From positions 1,441,750,163 to 1,441,814,162 of the forward strand of contig CM066031.1 in NCBI GenBank assembly GCA_033557465.1: DNA of 64,000 nt. Reading direction: 5' to 3'. Position numbers and translations under genes: made by a program. Source of the stretch: Ichthyophis bannanicus (Eukaryota; Chordata; Amphibia; Gymnophiona; Ichthyophiidae). Below are positions 29,784 through 40,645 of this stretch, one piece after another. The notes beneath the pieces are model-generated. The model did no database searches. It had not been told where the DNA came from and saw only the letters and a list, made by a program, of their open reading frames with translations. Position 1 is the first letter of the stretch. Each line of letters begins with the position of its first letter.

Positions 29784-31323
29784 CTACGGGAACCAGCGGC
29801 CCCTGGGCCCACCGTATCTCATTGCGCCTTTCGCAGGGCCGAGGCGGCGGAGGAGGAGGAGGTCCCCCCCCCCGAAGCCTCTGCCGGCTCCCCGGAAGCC
29901 CCGAAACCCCTGGTTGCGGACGGGAAACCTGCCCCGCTGTCCGCCAGCGGACCGAGGGAAGCGAGAGCGACGAAAGTCCCGCTGCGGAGGTCTGCTGGAC
30001 GCAGTTCCACGGCCTTGCTTGGGCTTGTCCTCCGGCAGTTTACCACCCTTAGACTCGCCCAGGTCCTTGACCAACTTCTCCAGATCCTCCCCAAACAGGA
30101 GGCGTCCCTTGAACGGAAGTTTACTCAGCCGGGCCTTCGAAGCAGAGTCAGCCGCCCAGGCACGGAGCCACAGGTACCGTCGGGCAGCCACCGCCGACGC
30201 CATACTGCTGGAGAGACCCCGCATGAGGTCATAGTGCAAATCAGATAAATAGGCTGCCCCCGACTCTAGGCGGGCCGCCTCCACCGATGTGCCCTCCCGC
30301 CTGCGCCGGTCGCACCTGCTGGGACCAGCGAAGACAGGCCCTGGCGACCCAGGCCCCACATATAGCGGCCTGGAGGGACAGAGCATTAGTGTCAAACACC
30401 TGACGCAGGAGAGCATCCAGCTTCCTGTCCTGGGTATCCTTGAGGGCCGCGCCGCCTTCCACTGGGATGGTGGTCTTCTTTATCACTGCCGACACCGCAG
30501 CATCCACCTTGGGGGGCGCGAACACCTCCCTATCCCGATCCACCAGAGGATATAACCGTCCCAGCACCCGCGAACCCTTCAGGGCCGCCCCCGGGACCTT
30601 CCACTCCTCCTGAATCAGCTCTTGGAAGACCCGATGGACCGGGAAGGCTCGCTGAGACTTACGGAAGACTTGTAGCAGGGGGTCCTCCAGAGACTCGTCC
30701 TCCGACGGCCCCTGCGCCGGCATATTTAAGGCGCTCAGCGTCTCGGCGATCAGGGCCGGTAGTTCTTCCCTGCGGAAGACTCGGACCACCCTGGCCTGTT
30801 CTTCCTTGTCATCGAGCTCCCCTTCCTCCAAGTCCTCCTCCGGAGGCCCTGCCTCGCCCTCCTCCTCCGACAGGGCCCCCTCCGAGGCCAGGGAGGGCTC
30901 CACCGACTCCGCATCCAACCGTAGCCTCTTGTGGTTGGGTTGAACCTCTGCGGGAGGAGCCGGGGCACCCCGCTTAGTGCGGGGCCCCTCCGAAGACTTG
31001 GGAGGTGGGCGAGGTAGTCCCCCCACTGCGTGTCGAAGCAGGGCTACAAACTCTGGGGAGAAAATGGACTCAAGTCCACTCTCCCAGGGCACCTGGGGGA
31101 CTGGCCCTGTCGCGGGCGACGAGGGCCCCGCCACCTGCTCCGCCCGGGATGAGCCTGGAGGAGAATCAACCGGAGGCCCAACCTCCGACCCCGTCAGCTC
31201 CCCCACGCTCACCCCGGGGGGATCCAGAGTTGCTGCCTCCTTGGAGCAACTTTTGCATACCCCGGAGTCCAGCAGTGAGGATCTTTTGATCCCGCAGATC
31301 ACACAGAGGGTCTTAGGCGACAT
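29784..31323 (-). pseudogene. DIRS gag (copy B1, one frameshift)
   Basis: Start chosen at the ATG of MSPKTLCVICGIKRSSLL (31323) because the following CVIC...CKSC cysteine pairs form a zinc-ribbon-like start; the frame also has an earlier in-frame ATG at 31545. The middle is Pro/Glu-rich and acidic (SEEEGEAGPPEEDLEEGELD). The region TTIPVEGGAALKDTQDRKLD then QAAICGAWVARACLRW is shared with related elements. Near 30300 the frame shifts; the second part has AYLSDLHYDLMRGLSSSMAS, SKARLSKLPFKGRLLFGEDL and an Arg/Gly-rich end (FRGFRGAGRGFGGG) that probably binds nucleic acid. It ends next to the RT frame at 29784. Confidence 0.75.
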
Positions 31324-31521
31324 GCCAAAAGAGAGCAGGCCTACCCTGGGCTGAGTACCGCTCAAGCAAGGCCCTCCAAAGCCCCGCAGGAACCGTCCAC
31401 GGCAGGGAAAGAGGGACCCGCTACACCAAACAGTGCGGCGGGAACAATGCACCTGAAAACTCTCTCTCTGCCGTAAAAAACCGGGAAGGGCACTGACGCA
31501 AACGAATAGGAGATTATTTAT

Positions 31522-31541
31522 GGTTTTTTTTTTTTTTTTTT
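31522..31541. repeat. Poly-T/poly-A run in DIRS B1 leader
   Basis: About 17-18 T on the plus strand (A on the coding strand). It lies between the gag start and the terminal repeat. It is part of the element leader, not a retrogene tail. Confidence 0.7.
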
Positions 31542-32234
31542 GCAAAAACCCCTCACTTGAGGAAGAAACTGTCCCGTCGGCTCTCCGGGCCAGCTGCCCA
31601 ACCTCTCGGAAGACCGAGCCGCCCGTAAAGGGCTAGGGAAAAAAACGCGGGAGCCAAAGAGCACTCCCGCGCGAGTGCCACGAGGCCGGGCCTGTAAATT
31701 TGCGAGGCGCAGCCGCGCCGCGGCAAGGAGAAGCGGTCGCTTAAATCGTGTTCCCTCCCGCTAGCCTTACCTTAGCTGCCCGCGCAGCGAAGCAGAAGCG
31801 GAGAGTGGCCCCATCAGGTCCTTCAGCGACTGAGGCGATTCAGACCGGCTCAAGCTTCCCCCCCCCTTCCGTCCAGCCAGAGGCGCGCTCACAGGCAGAT
31901 CTTCTGTTTGGCGCGTGGCTGGACGCAAATCCTTCTCTCTGCCAGCTCAGCTCGCCTGCCCAAGCCGGGGTGAGCCGACCCCTCCGACTCCGCCGAGCCC
32001 CGAAGACTGACAGAGGGAGAGAAGAGCCTAAGGCACCGGCAGGCACAGGCCCTATACCTTAAAGGTACAGAGCACTTCTAATTTTTTTTTTTTATAAACA
32101 CCAACTGGGAAACCTAATTAAACTAAACTCAGACTAATCAGACTAAATCCTACACTCAAACTAAGTCTTAGTTGTTCCTCCAGTGAGCCCGGACCCCCGG
32201 GCTCAACCTAGTCAGCTGCTTGGAGACTGAGGTA

Positions 32235-32358
32235 ACTGATGGAGATGGGCGGATGCCGGAGTTATATAGCAGTGACATCATGAAAAGAAGGTGGTTCCTC
32301 AGTCTCCAAACTGCTGATTAAGGTTGACAACTCAGAGGTCCGGGACCAGACTGGGGCT
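32235..32358. repeat. DIRS B1 terminal inverted repeat, gag side
   Basis: Reverse complement of 26386-26510 with few mismatches. It is followed by the element end GGCTACGAACAGG and the AA core. Confidence 0.9.
32262..32268 (-). promoter_or_regulatory. TATA-like box in DIRS B1 terminal repeat
   Basis: The terminal repeat on the gag side reads GCTATATAAC on the coding strand, about 940 bp before the gag start. It could place transcription start inside the element. This is inference from one motif only; the opposite repeat has the same word. Confidence 0.35.
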
Positions 32359-32369
32359 ACGAACAGGAA

Positions 32370-33070
32370 TATAGTTTACTTTGTTTTTTTTTTAGCAGTT
32401 TTATCCCCTTTATGGTAGTACATAATGATGTCTGTCCATATCTTTCTTTGCATGTGATCAATGGTTTATTTGCAAACTTTCCTTTCAGAATCCCCATAAC
32501 AGTTTCTAGTTTATTTATGTTTGTGCTTGCTCCTTAAGACCTTTGCATTGCAAAAAGTCAATAGAGCAGGGATCCCTCTTTTATTCAATACAGCTTCATT
32601 ATGCAACTTAGACCAGCCCTGACCTCTGCAAAACTAGATTTTCTGCCTTGCATACATTTCCTGCTGAAGGCTTTTGTCTCTTACAATATGGCAATTAAAA
32701 GAAGCAGCTTTCTTACAAGCAATATAATAGACACACTTTAAATACATAATCCTTTATGTGGGGTCAGTCCCCTTACTTCTTTTAACAATTTTTGGGCTCT
32801 CATGGTCCAAGCAGTATGCCTTCTGGCTTTGGGTTTCTGTTCCTTCTTTCAGTCCTTACCATAACGGACCACTAAGATGAGGAGGGGAGGAAGAGAGGGG
32901 AGTTATGTGCTTAGCAAAGCCTAAGAGACACTATCTCTAAGTGCAGAACAAGGGAGTGGGGTAAGAATCAGCATGATATGACAGGCAGTTTATGCCAGAC
33001 AGTTTTTGCAAAGCACTTTTAGAAGCCTCTGTGATATTACTTACTTTTGCTTAATATCCAGATCATTCTG
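32370..33070. other. Unassigned 700 bp between DIRS B1 and L1
   Basis: Mixed-composition DNA with no recognised repeat or gene motif. A purine-rich patch lies near 32880-32905. It may be old LTR or single-copy DNA. Confidence 0.35.
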
Positions 33071-33085
33071 TAAAAATAACAATTT
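33071..33085. repeat. Target-site duplication of L1, left copy
   Basis: TAAAAATAACAATTT, identical to 40017-40031. The repeats flank the L1-like element. Confidence 0.85.
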
Positions 33086-33247
33086 GGGACTTCCGGTGGC
33101 ATGGTGGACTAGGAAGGACGTCTCCTTCTTAGCTCCGGAGCCCAATCTCCCCCCCCTCCTTATTTAACTGGTTAATTGCTGCCCCCCTGCTTGGCTTGAG
33201 TTGGGGGGATACTGTCTTCTTGGAGGGGGATAGTTTAACGTTCCGGT

Positions 33248-34069
33248 TTGGCTGTGAACCACATGGCAACAAAAACCCTGCGGCGGGAGTGGCCCAGGGA
33301 TGGAGAAGCTAAAATGGCGGAAGCTGCTGTGACCGGCTCGACTACCACGGCCTCTTGCGCGATGGTGGAAGAGGTCTCCAAAGCGGTAGTGGCTGCACTG
33401 GAGGACCGCCTGGGGGGCCTGGCGACCCAGATGAATGCGGTGGCACAGGTGGTCTCCGAGTTTACCGGACGCGTGGAGCAGGTGGAACAACGCATTAGCA
33501 CCCTGGAGGACACGCGGGAGCACGATGCGGCCAGGATCCAAAAGCTGGAAGAGGCCCTGCTGAAACAAGCGGATAAACTAGAGGACCTCGAGAATCGGAG
33601 TCTCCGCAATAATTTACGATTTATTGGCATTGCTGAATCGGTACCGGATAAAGATCTCCGGCAGTATCTGGAGCGGTGGCTGCCTGCCAACTTGTTGCTG
33701 GCGGAGGGGCTTGGCGAGATCACCCTAGAGAGAGCGCACCGGCTGGGCCCTTATAGAGCTGACGATAACAGGCCCAGGGCGGTCATCGCCCGGTTTCTCA
33801 ACAAGGCCCAAAAGGAGGGAGTCTTGTAGGCGGCGAGACAATCGCGGCGCTCCGGAGCATCTGCCTGCAATGTGCTGATTGTTCAAGATTATTCAGCCGG
33901 GGTCTCGCAGCGGCGCAGGGCATATAAGGAGGTTTGTGGCCGGATGGTGGAGAAGGGCATTCGCTTCACATTGGCCTATCCTGCATTGCTTCGGGTGGAT
34001 GGCGCAGGTGGACGCCGCGTGTTCTCCACGCCGGAGGTGGCTCTGGCTTATTGCAACCAGTGCGGGTGA
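33248..34069 (+). pseudogene. L1 ORF1 protein (one in-frame TAG)
   Basis: ATG at 33248 (another at 33263). A coiled coil (about residues 35-120: EFTGRVEQVEQRISTLEDTR, KLEEALLKQADKLEDLENRS) is followed by an RRM-like domain start RNNLRFIGIAESVPD, ERAHRLGPYR and AVIARFLNKAQ. A TAG at 33827-33829 interrupts the AAR region; beyond it the same frame continues to 34069 with SGASACNVLIVQDYSAGVSQ and RRAYKEVCGRM, the C-terminal domain. The single stop is probably a CAG-to-TAG change. In the family ORF1p is an RNA-binding trimer of the LINE RNP. Confidence 0.85.
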
Positions 34070-35263
34070 CTGTGGGGCCCTCTATTTGGCGGGACAGTAG
34101 AGTTTTTAAGCAGTCCCTGGACTCTGAAGACATAAGCGGTGTGGGGGGGGGGAATACCCGTACCTGTACATTGCTTGCTATAATGGCTGCTGCTTCATGT
34201 TTAATTCTCAGACTGTTAACGCTATGTATGCTGCACCAGCGGCCACAATAGGAGAAAGGTTGACCCCTACTCAAGCTTGTCATATTCCGCCTCTACGGTG
34301 GTATGCGGGGAGGGCGTGCTTGCTTCCTGGCTGCGGCGTTGGTCGCCCTTGGCTTGAGTGGGGTCCCAGGTGGTCTGCTATATGTGGCTGCGGCTACCCC
34401 TGCCTTCTGTTAGCGGGGGGAAAAGTTACTCAGTTACTCACATACTAGGTTAGCTAGAGCACTTGTTTGTTAGTTTATTAGTTATAGTTGCCTACCCACT
34501 TGTAACACACCTCTAGACAGCTCTCCGGTTTATCTTTTTTTCCACTAAACCAATCTCCGTCCTTATTTAATGTGCGTTGTTGGGGTCTAAATGTTCGTGG
34601 CCTGCGGAGAGGATGGGGGGCGGTTGATCGGGGGGGGGGGGGGGGTGTGGCGGAGACACTGGGGAGCACATTTCTTTACATTAGAATTTGTTCTTTAATA
34701 TTCAATTACATCTGGACCGGGGGGTGGTTTTCACTATGGTTTTTACTGTGTTTTAAGGATGGGGGTGGTGTTGCAGTCACTGTTGCTACCTGTGATGGGG
34801 GGGACAACAGGGCCGGGACGGGTGGGGATTTGGGTTGCAGGGCCTCTTGAAGCGGGGGGAAGGTGGGGGTAGCTGTATGAGTGGGCCTTGGGAGGGGGGT
34901 GGGGGGCTCTAAATGTCTCGGAAGTTCTGGAAGTGGTGGAGGGACCTGGGGAGCCAGGGCGACAGATGGAGAGTGGAAAGGGAGCCGGGCAGTTGCAGGG
35001 GAAGGCGGGGATGGGGGGAGAGGGGGGCTTTGGACTAGGGGGGTTGCTCTGCATATAAGGGTATGGGGGATAGCGGGGGGTTCGTATGTGATTGGCTTTT
35101 TGGGTTTGTTAGGGTTGGTGCGTGTGTGTGCTTGTGTCCGTGGGTGTGCGTTGGTGATTTGGGATGAAATGATGTTGGGGGGAATCCTAGGCTGGGGGGT
35201 TCTCGCCACGGTATGGGGATGGTTGGTGTTACTTGGAGATCCTTTTGTGGGAGGTGTACTGGG
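34070..35263 (+). other. L1 inter-ORF spacer, G-rich on the sense strand
   Basis: The region has many runs of G, including about 18 G near 34629-34646, and few C runs. Open frames on both strands here are compositional artefacts. Near its 3' end it leads straight into the endonuclease. The spacer is longer than is usual for L1 and may hold old ORF or regulatory sequence. Confidence 0.5.
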
Positions 35264-38200
35264 TAAGGGTACTAAGATAGCCTCCTGGAACGTATGTGGT
35301 CTGGGTTCTCCGATTAAGAGATATAAAGCTTTACAGCAAATAAAACGAAAGCAGATTGGGATTATAATGCTGTAAGAGACACATCAATCCGCGGCCGAAC
35401 ATGCAAAATTGTGCAAAGGCTACATTGCTAAGGTTTATGGGGCCCCTGCAATTGGGAAGAAACGAGGGGTGGCCATTTTAATTGCTAAGCATGTGAAATG
35501 GGTGGAGGAGAAAGTGGAAATAGATTCAGATGGTCGATATGCTATGGTGTGGGGGCTGCTTGATGGTTCCAAAGTTGCCCTGTGTTCGGTGTAAGCCCCT
35601 AATGTCTACGAGGCTCGATTTTATCAGGCTCTTACTCGGTTGTTGGCGTCCACTGCTGGTTATCAGGTCATCATGGGAGGGGATTTTAATGCAGTTTTGG
35701 ATGAGGATATGGATAGATCTGGGCCGACTGGGGGGAGAGATAGGAGGAGCACGCGGAGATTGTGGGGGTTGTGTGAGGCGAATAAGCTGTTGGATATTTG
35801 GAGAGTTTTACACCCTGGGGACCGAGAGTATACCCACATGTCTAGGGCCCATTGAACGTGGTCACGCATTGATTATTTCCTGATTTCGGACTCCCTGTTT
35901 AGCTGGGTGCTGGAAGCGGAGGTTGGTCCCTCGGTTATTTCTGATCATGCGATGATCATCTTGGAGCTGCGCGACCGAGGCCCCAGCAGAAACCGGATTT
36001 GGCGATTTCCGTTGGAACTTAGTGGGGATGCTCAGTTTGCCGGATTTTTGCGGGACAGATGGAGAGACTATGTGGCCTTTAATGACCAACCGGGGATCTC
36101 TCCGGCTCTCTTTTGGGAGGCCGGGAAAGCGGTCCTTCGGGGGGAGATTATTAGTTATTACAGTCTAAAACAGAAGCGGAGAAACCAGAGAATCCTTGTC
36201 CTGGAACGTGAACTGGGGAAGGCGCGGAGACAGGTAGCGGCGAACCGGACGGCGGTAAATAGGCGTAAGTTACAGGAAGTACAGATGGAGTTGGAGATGC
36301 TCCTTCACCAGCGCGCTCAGAAGTCCCTGCTGTATTATAGATATCAATTATACCAGCATGGGAATCGGGCGGGGAGGTTGCTGTCGTCTCTGGTGCGGCC
36401 GGTGGGGGGGGGTCGCGCCATATTGGGGTTATCCGGCATCCGGATGGGTCCCTTCGTAGGGAGGCGGTGGAGATTGAGAGGGTTTTTTCTGATTATTTTC
36501 GTCAGCTTTACGCAGGTGATGGGAACAGAGAAGCGGAGGGTAAGGAATTTAAGGCAGGGTGTGTTCTACCACACTTGAGCGCCGAGCAAGTGCAGGGCTT
36601 GAATCAACCCATCTCCTTGCGCGAGGTGCAGGATGGGATTCGGAATTTGAAGAACGGGCGAGCGCCTGGAATGGATGGCTTAAGAGGCGAGTTTTACAAG
36701 ACTTTGGGGATGCAATAGTGGCCCCGCTTGCGGGATACTTTGAAGATTTGATTCAGCGTGGTGGCTTTCCCTATGAGGCGAATAAAGCTTTGGTCACTAT
36801 ACTGCCGAAGCCGGGGAGGGACCCGCTTAACCCGGGATCGTATAGGCCCATTTCTCTTCTTAATGTTGATATTAAGATTCTGGCCAAGATTCTGGCGGAT
36901 CGGTTGGCAGTATTTTTGCCGATCCTGATCCATGGGGATCAGGTGGGCTTTGTGAGGGGTCGGCATGCGGCTTATAGTTTGCAGCGACTTTTGATCTCTG
37001 TCTGTGCGGGGCGGGTGGCTCAGATGGGGTCTATGCTTATCAGTTTTGATGCTGAAAAAGCATTCGACCGGGTCAGTTAGGGGTTTATGTACCAGGTTCT
37101 GGGTGCAATGGGGTTTACAGGTTTTTTTTGTTGATGTGGTAAGGCTTCTCTACGCGGACCCGAAAGGGGCTATCATGGTGAATGGGAATCTGTCCTCGGA
37201 CTTTTCTATTCAAAAAGGGACGCGCCAGGGTTGTCCTTTGTCTCTGCTCTTGTTTGTTCTGACCCTGGAGCCTCTGCTGATCAGGATTCGGGCCCATTCT
37301 CAGTTTCGGGGCATCACGGTGGAGCGGACGGAATTTCGCGTTGCGGCCTTCACTGATGATTTGCTTGTGCATTTAGCGGACCCTCAGAAGGGGTTGCCCC
37401 ACTTGCTCAGTCTTCTTTGTGAATATGGGGTGCCCTCAGGGTTCCGCCTGAATTTGGATAAATCAGAGGCGATGTTAATGGGCCCCGGAACGCAGCAGGG
37501 TTGGCAGGGTGACTTTCCCTTGAAATGGGCGCGGGGGCAATTCAAATATTTGGGCATTTTTGTACCGGGAGAGTTGGGAGATCTTTACCAGCTGAATGTC
37601 ACTAAACTCTTAACCGCTTTGACGGTCAGTGTAGATAAGTGGCGAGATCTACCGTTATCCTTAGGTGGGCGTATTGCACTGTTCAAGATGACGATGTTCC
37701 CTCAGATTTTGTATGTGCTGCAGACCCTCCCGTTGTTGCTGAAACATTCAGATCTGCGTAAGATGGACAAATTACTCAATCGATTTTTATGGCGGGGACG
37801 GTGGCCTAGGGTGCGTCTGGAGGTGTTGCGGCAATCTTGGGCTTCTGGAGGTATGGGACTTCCCGATATTCGGAAGTACAACATAGCCTGCTTGTTACGG
37901 TATGTCTGGGATTGGCTTTGGGATATGGGGGAATACACTCCACTGGGGATGTTGCGGGAGGCTGTGAGGCCTCTCCACTTGCGATACCTCTTGCATGCGA
38001 GGGCGGTGCGGGGGCCGGATCGGGATCTTCGCGTTATTATTTTAGATCCCATTCGAAGGGCGTGGAAATATTTTTGTAAGAGCCGAAAGTTTGCCGCATA
38101 TTATTCTCCTTATCTCCCCATTCGGGGTAATAGTGAGTTCTTACCAGGACTTGGGGGTAGTCTCTTTGTGAGGTGGACACAACTGGGGATAGTGAATTTG

Positions 38201-39074
38201 GAGCATGTGGTAATGCCAGAGGGTGCGGTGGCGGAGTTCTCCTTGTTGCGTCGGCAGTACCCATTAGGGGGACGGGATGTTTTCCTCTACGCCCAGGTTC
38301 GTAGCTACATTCGTACTGTGCCTCCGGAGGCGCTGCGTGGGAAAGTCGGCTCTGGTATAGAGGTGGCATTACTGGGGGGGGGGGGGGGAGCAGGAGGTGC
38401 GGGTGGCTTGGTTGCACAAAATGTTATGGGAATTGGTGCCGCCGGTTGCTCTGGATGACTTGGCTGTTGTTTGGGCTCGGGAATTAGGGGAGGCGGTGAC
38501 GAGTGAAGAGCTGTTATGTGGTCTGTCTGCTATTCCGAAACTTAGCGTGTTGGTGACCCTTCGGGACATGCAATACAAATTGCTGCGTCGTCTATTACTT
38601 TGCTCCCCTCAGAGCATGGAAGGCTGGGATTGCTAGCTTCCCCGATTGTCCCAGATGCGGTGAAGGTAGAGCTACGCTGGGTCATATGTTCTGGGGGTGT
38701 ACGCGGGTCCAGGCCTTCTGGGGACGGGTGTTGGCCTATTTGGTGAAGTGTGTGCGGTGCCCGTTAACCTTTACAGCGGTAAATGTGGTGTCGGATGTGT
38801 GGGAGGAACTTTGGGAGGCAGAGGTGGGCAAGGAGTACTGCAATGGGTGCGTTTGGTGTTGGTGACTGCTCGTATGACTATTTTGCATAGGTGGGTGGAT
38901 GCTAGGGGTCCAACGTATGGCTTGTGGAGGGGGCGCTTGCATGAGGTGCTCTTAATGGAACGGCTTCGGGCTAGTGGGCATCCTGGGCGGTGGCAGCGCT
39001 TCTTGTTGAGGTGGGGACACCACTTAGATTCTTTGCCCAAGCAAACTCGTAGTCGGATTCTGGGAGGGGTATGA
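35264..39074 (+). pseudogene. L1 ORF2: endonuclease, reverse transcriptase, Cys-rich end (broken)
   Basis: Endonuclease: IASWNVCGLGSPIKRYKALQ, the stop in L-x-ETHQ, GVAILIAKH, MGGDFNAVLDEDMDRS, SRIDYFLIS and VGPSVISDHAMI. RT: RAPGMDGLRGEFYKT, PKPGRDPLNPGSYRPISLLN, DIKILAKILADRL, QKGTRQGCPLSLLLF and FTDDLLVHL, where the usual FADD is FTDD. C-terminal: SPDCPRCGEGRATLGHMFWG, a CCHC-type knuckle. Stops at 35373, 35592, about 35853 and 37078, frameshifts near 36460, 36715 and 37090, and a G-run frameshift near 38375-38386 disable it. Confidence 0.88.
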
Positions 39075-40016
39075 GGCTTCCTGTTCTCTCTGGCCTTAGG
39101 ATCGCCTTAGGTTCATTTACGGACACCTACAACCTCAGCTTTGGCACATACCAGTTGGAATGGGGTGGGGGGGAGTGGGGGCGGGCGGGGGGCGGGAGGA
39201 TGTGGGAGGTGGGTAATTAGCTAGTCTGACTCCCTGGATGTTAAGGGACGAGCATGGGAGAAGAGTACACCCCGAGTCCGTCCGTGGCTGGGTCACATAT
39301 TTGCTGGAGTCAGAGGGGGGGGGTAGGAACATTCAGGTTGCCTTGTTATTTTTCTTGTGGGATTTCTTTTAGGGGCCCAGGGGTGAGAGAGTTTTTCTTT
39401 GGGGCATCTGCATGGGTCAGGGCTCTTGGGTTGCCTTTTGGTATCATTTCTGGTTAGTGGTTTCCCCTTTGTGGTTTTTTTTTTCTTTTTTTTTTGGTTT
39501 TTTTACTTGCTGATTTGCGTTTTTTACTTGCTGATTTGCGTTTTTTATTTGCTGCTTTGCGCCTTTATGTTGTATGCCTCTTGTACTCTACTCTGTAGTG
39601 CAACTTTGTATTGTACTGGTTTGCTGTTGTACTGTTCTGGTGTGGCTATGAATATTTGAATAAATAAATTTGAACATAAGAGGGATGCTAGCCCTGCAAA
39701 AAGAAATGGCATCTACAGTATATAAAAAACCCCCTAACATACAGTTGTGGTCAGCATTACTGGCACGTTTGCATTTTAGGTATCCTGTGTACAATGTCTT
39801 GAGTAATAATTGGAAATATTTCAATTGTATGTCATCGTAATGGGGCTGGGTGGTGGTGGGAGGGGGGAGGGAATGGGGAGGGGTAAAATGCAACCAGCGT
39901 TACTGGGGTGTGTGGGTGAGTTCCACTCTGTGTGCATATTTGTTGAGTTTGCTTTAAATGTTCAGGGAGCTTGGTTGTATCCTATTTTGTGCTTTGCAAT
40001 AAAAAAGTTTTGAACA
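39075..40016 (+). other. L1 3' UTR with two polyadenylation-like ends
   Basis: A first tail (GAATAAATAAATTTGAACATAA) ends near 39676, then about 320 bp follow, ending in CAATAAAAAAGTTTTGAACATAAA at 39997-40020. The two tails are similar, suggesting read-through past the first end or a doubled 3' end. Confidence 0.55.
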
Positions 40017-40031
40017 TAAAAATAACAATTT
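40017..40031. repeat. Target-site duplication of L1, right copy
   Basis: Identical to 33071-33085; see that entry. Confidence 0.85.
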
Positions 40032-40107
40032 ACATTCTTCTATCAGTGAGTAAAGGCCTTTGGACTTAGTAAGGAACAGATCACTGGAGACTTTGGTAAA
40101 AAGAAAA

Positions 40108-40645
40108 GCGACAAAAATGGTAAAGGGAATGGAATGATACCCTTATGAGAAGAGGCTTAAAAGGTTGGGGCTCTTCAGCTTGGAAAAGAGATGGCTGAGG
40201 GGGGATATGATAGAGGTCTATAAATTAATGAATGGAGTGAGTAGGTAAACATAGATCGGTTATTTATGCCATCAAAAAGTAGAAAGACTAGAGGACACAC
40301 AATGAAGCTACAATGCAATCCATTTAAGATTAATAAGAGAAAATATTTTTTTATTCAATGCATAATCAAACTCTGGAATTTGTTATCAGAGGATGCAGTA
40401 AAAGGTGTTAGTGTAGCAGGGTTTAAAAAAGGTTTGAACAAGTTCCTGGAGGAAAGGTCCATAAACCACTTTTAAAGAAGACCTGGGAAATACACTGATT
40501 GCCCTGGGACAAGCATTGTGAAACCTGTGTGCCTCTTTGGGAACCTGCCAGGTACTTGTGGCCTGGATTGGCCACTGTTGGAAACAGCATACTGGGCTTG
40601 ATGGACCTTGATCTGACCCAGTAAGGCATTTCTTATGTTCTTATC
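40108..40645 (+). mobile_element. CR1 LINE 3' end
   Basis: Encodes a decayed RT thumb tail (TKMVKGME, KYFFIQCIIKLWN), then the CR1 3' UTR with GTTTAAAAAAGGTTTGAACA, GACCTTGATCTGACCCAGTA and the end TTCTTATGTTCTTAT. The terminal TTCTTATG word resembles the CR1 octamer ATTCTRTG. Stops abound. Confidence 0.8.

Larger units (their letters stand above)
26347..32369 (-). mobile_element. DIRS retrotransposon, family B copy B1 (near-complete, best preserved)
   Basis: A 6.0 kb element rich in G+C and CpG. Coding order on minus: terminal repeat (32235-32358), a leader with a poly-A/T run, gag, RT-RNase H-MT-like, tyrosine recombinase, internal complementary region, and the second terminal repeat (26386-26510). 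It is flanked by AA at 26345-26346 and 32368-32369. Visible defects are few: a gag frameshift near 30300 and one TGA in the recombinase at 27674-27676. High CpG density and small damage suggest recent insertion. Confidence 0.92.
33086..40016 (+). mobile_element. Full-length L1/Tx1-type LINE (dead), 6.9 kb
   Basis: Flanked by a perfect 15-bp duplication. Contains a short 5' leader, ORF1 (33248-34069), a G-rich 1.2 kb spacer, ORF2 (about 35264-39074) and a G-rich 3' UTR. Both ORFs have stops or frameshifts. The 3' end has two polyadenylation-like tails (about 39657-39676 and 39998-40016). Confidence 0.9.

Noticed and set aside
27674..29812. 712-codon open frame on the minus strand
   Set aside because: Most of it is out of frame with the RT polyprotein and low in motif content (Gly/Ala/Arg/Pro-rich, from GC-rich DNA). 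Only its last ~100 codons are real: the recombinase core-binding domain.
31522..31541. Poly-T run as the tail of a processed pseudogene
   Set aside because: It lies inside the DIRS B1 leader between gag and the terminal repeat; no retrocopied gene adjoins it.
34706..35209. 167-codon proline-rich frame on the minus strand
   Set aside because: It is the antisense of the G-rich L1 spacer; composition explains it.
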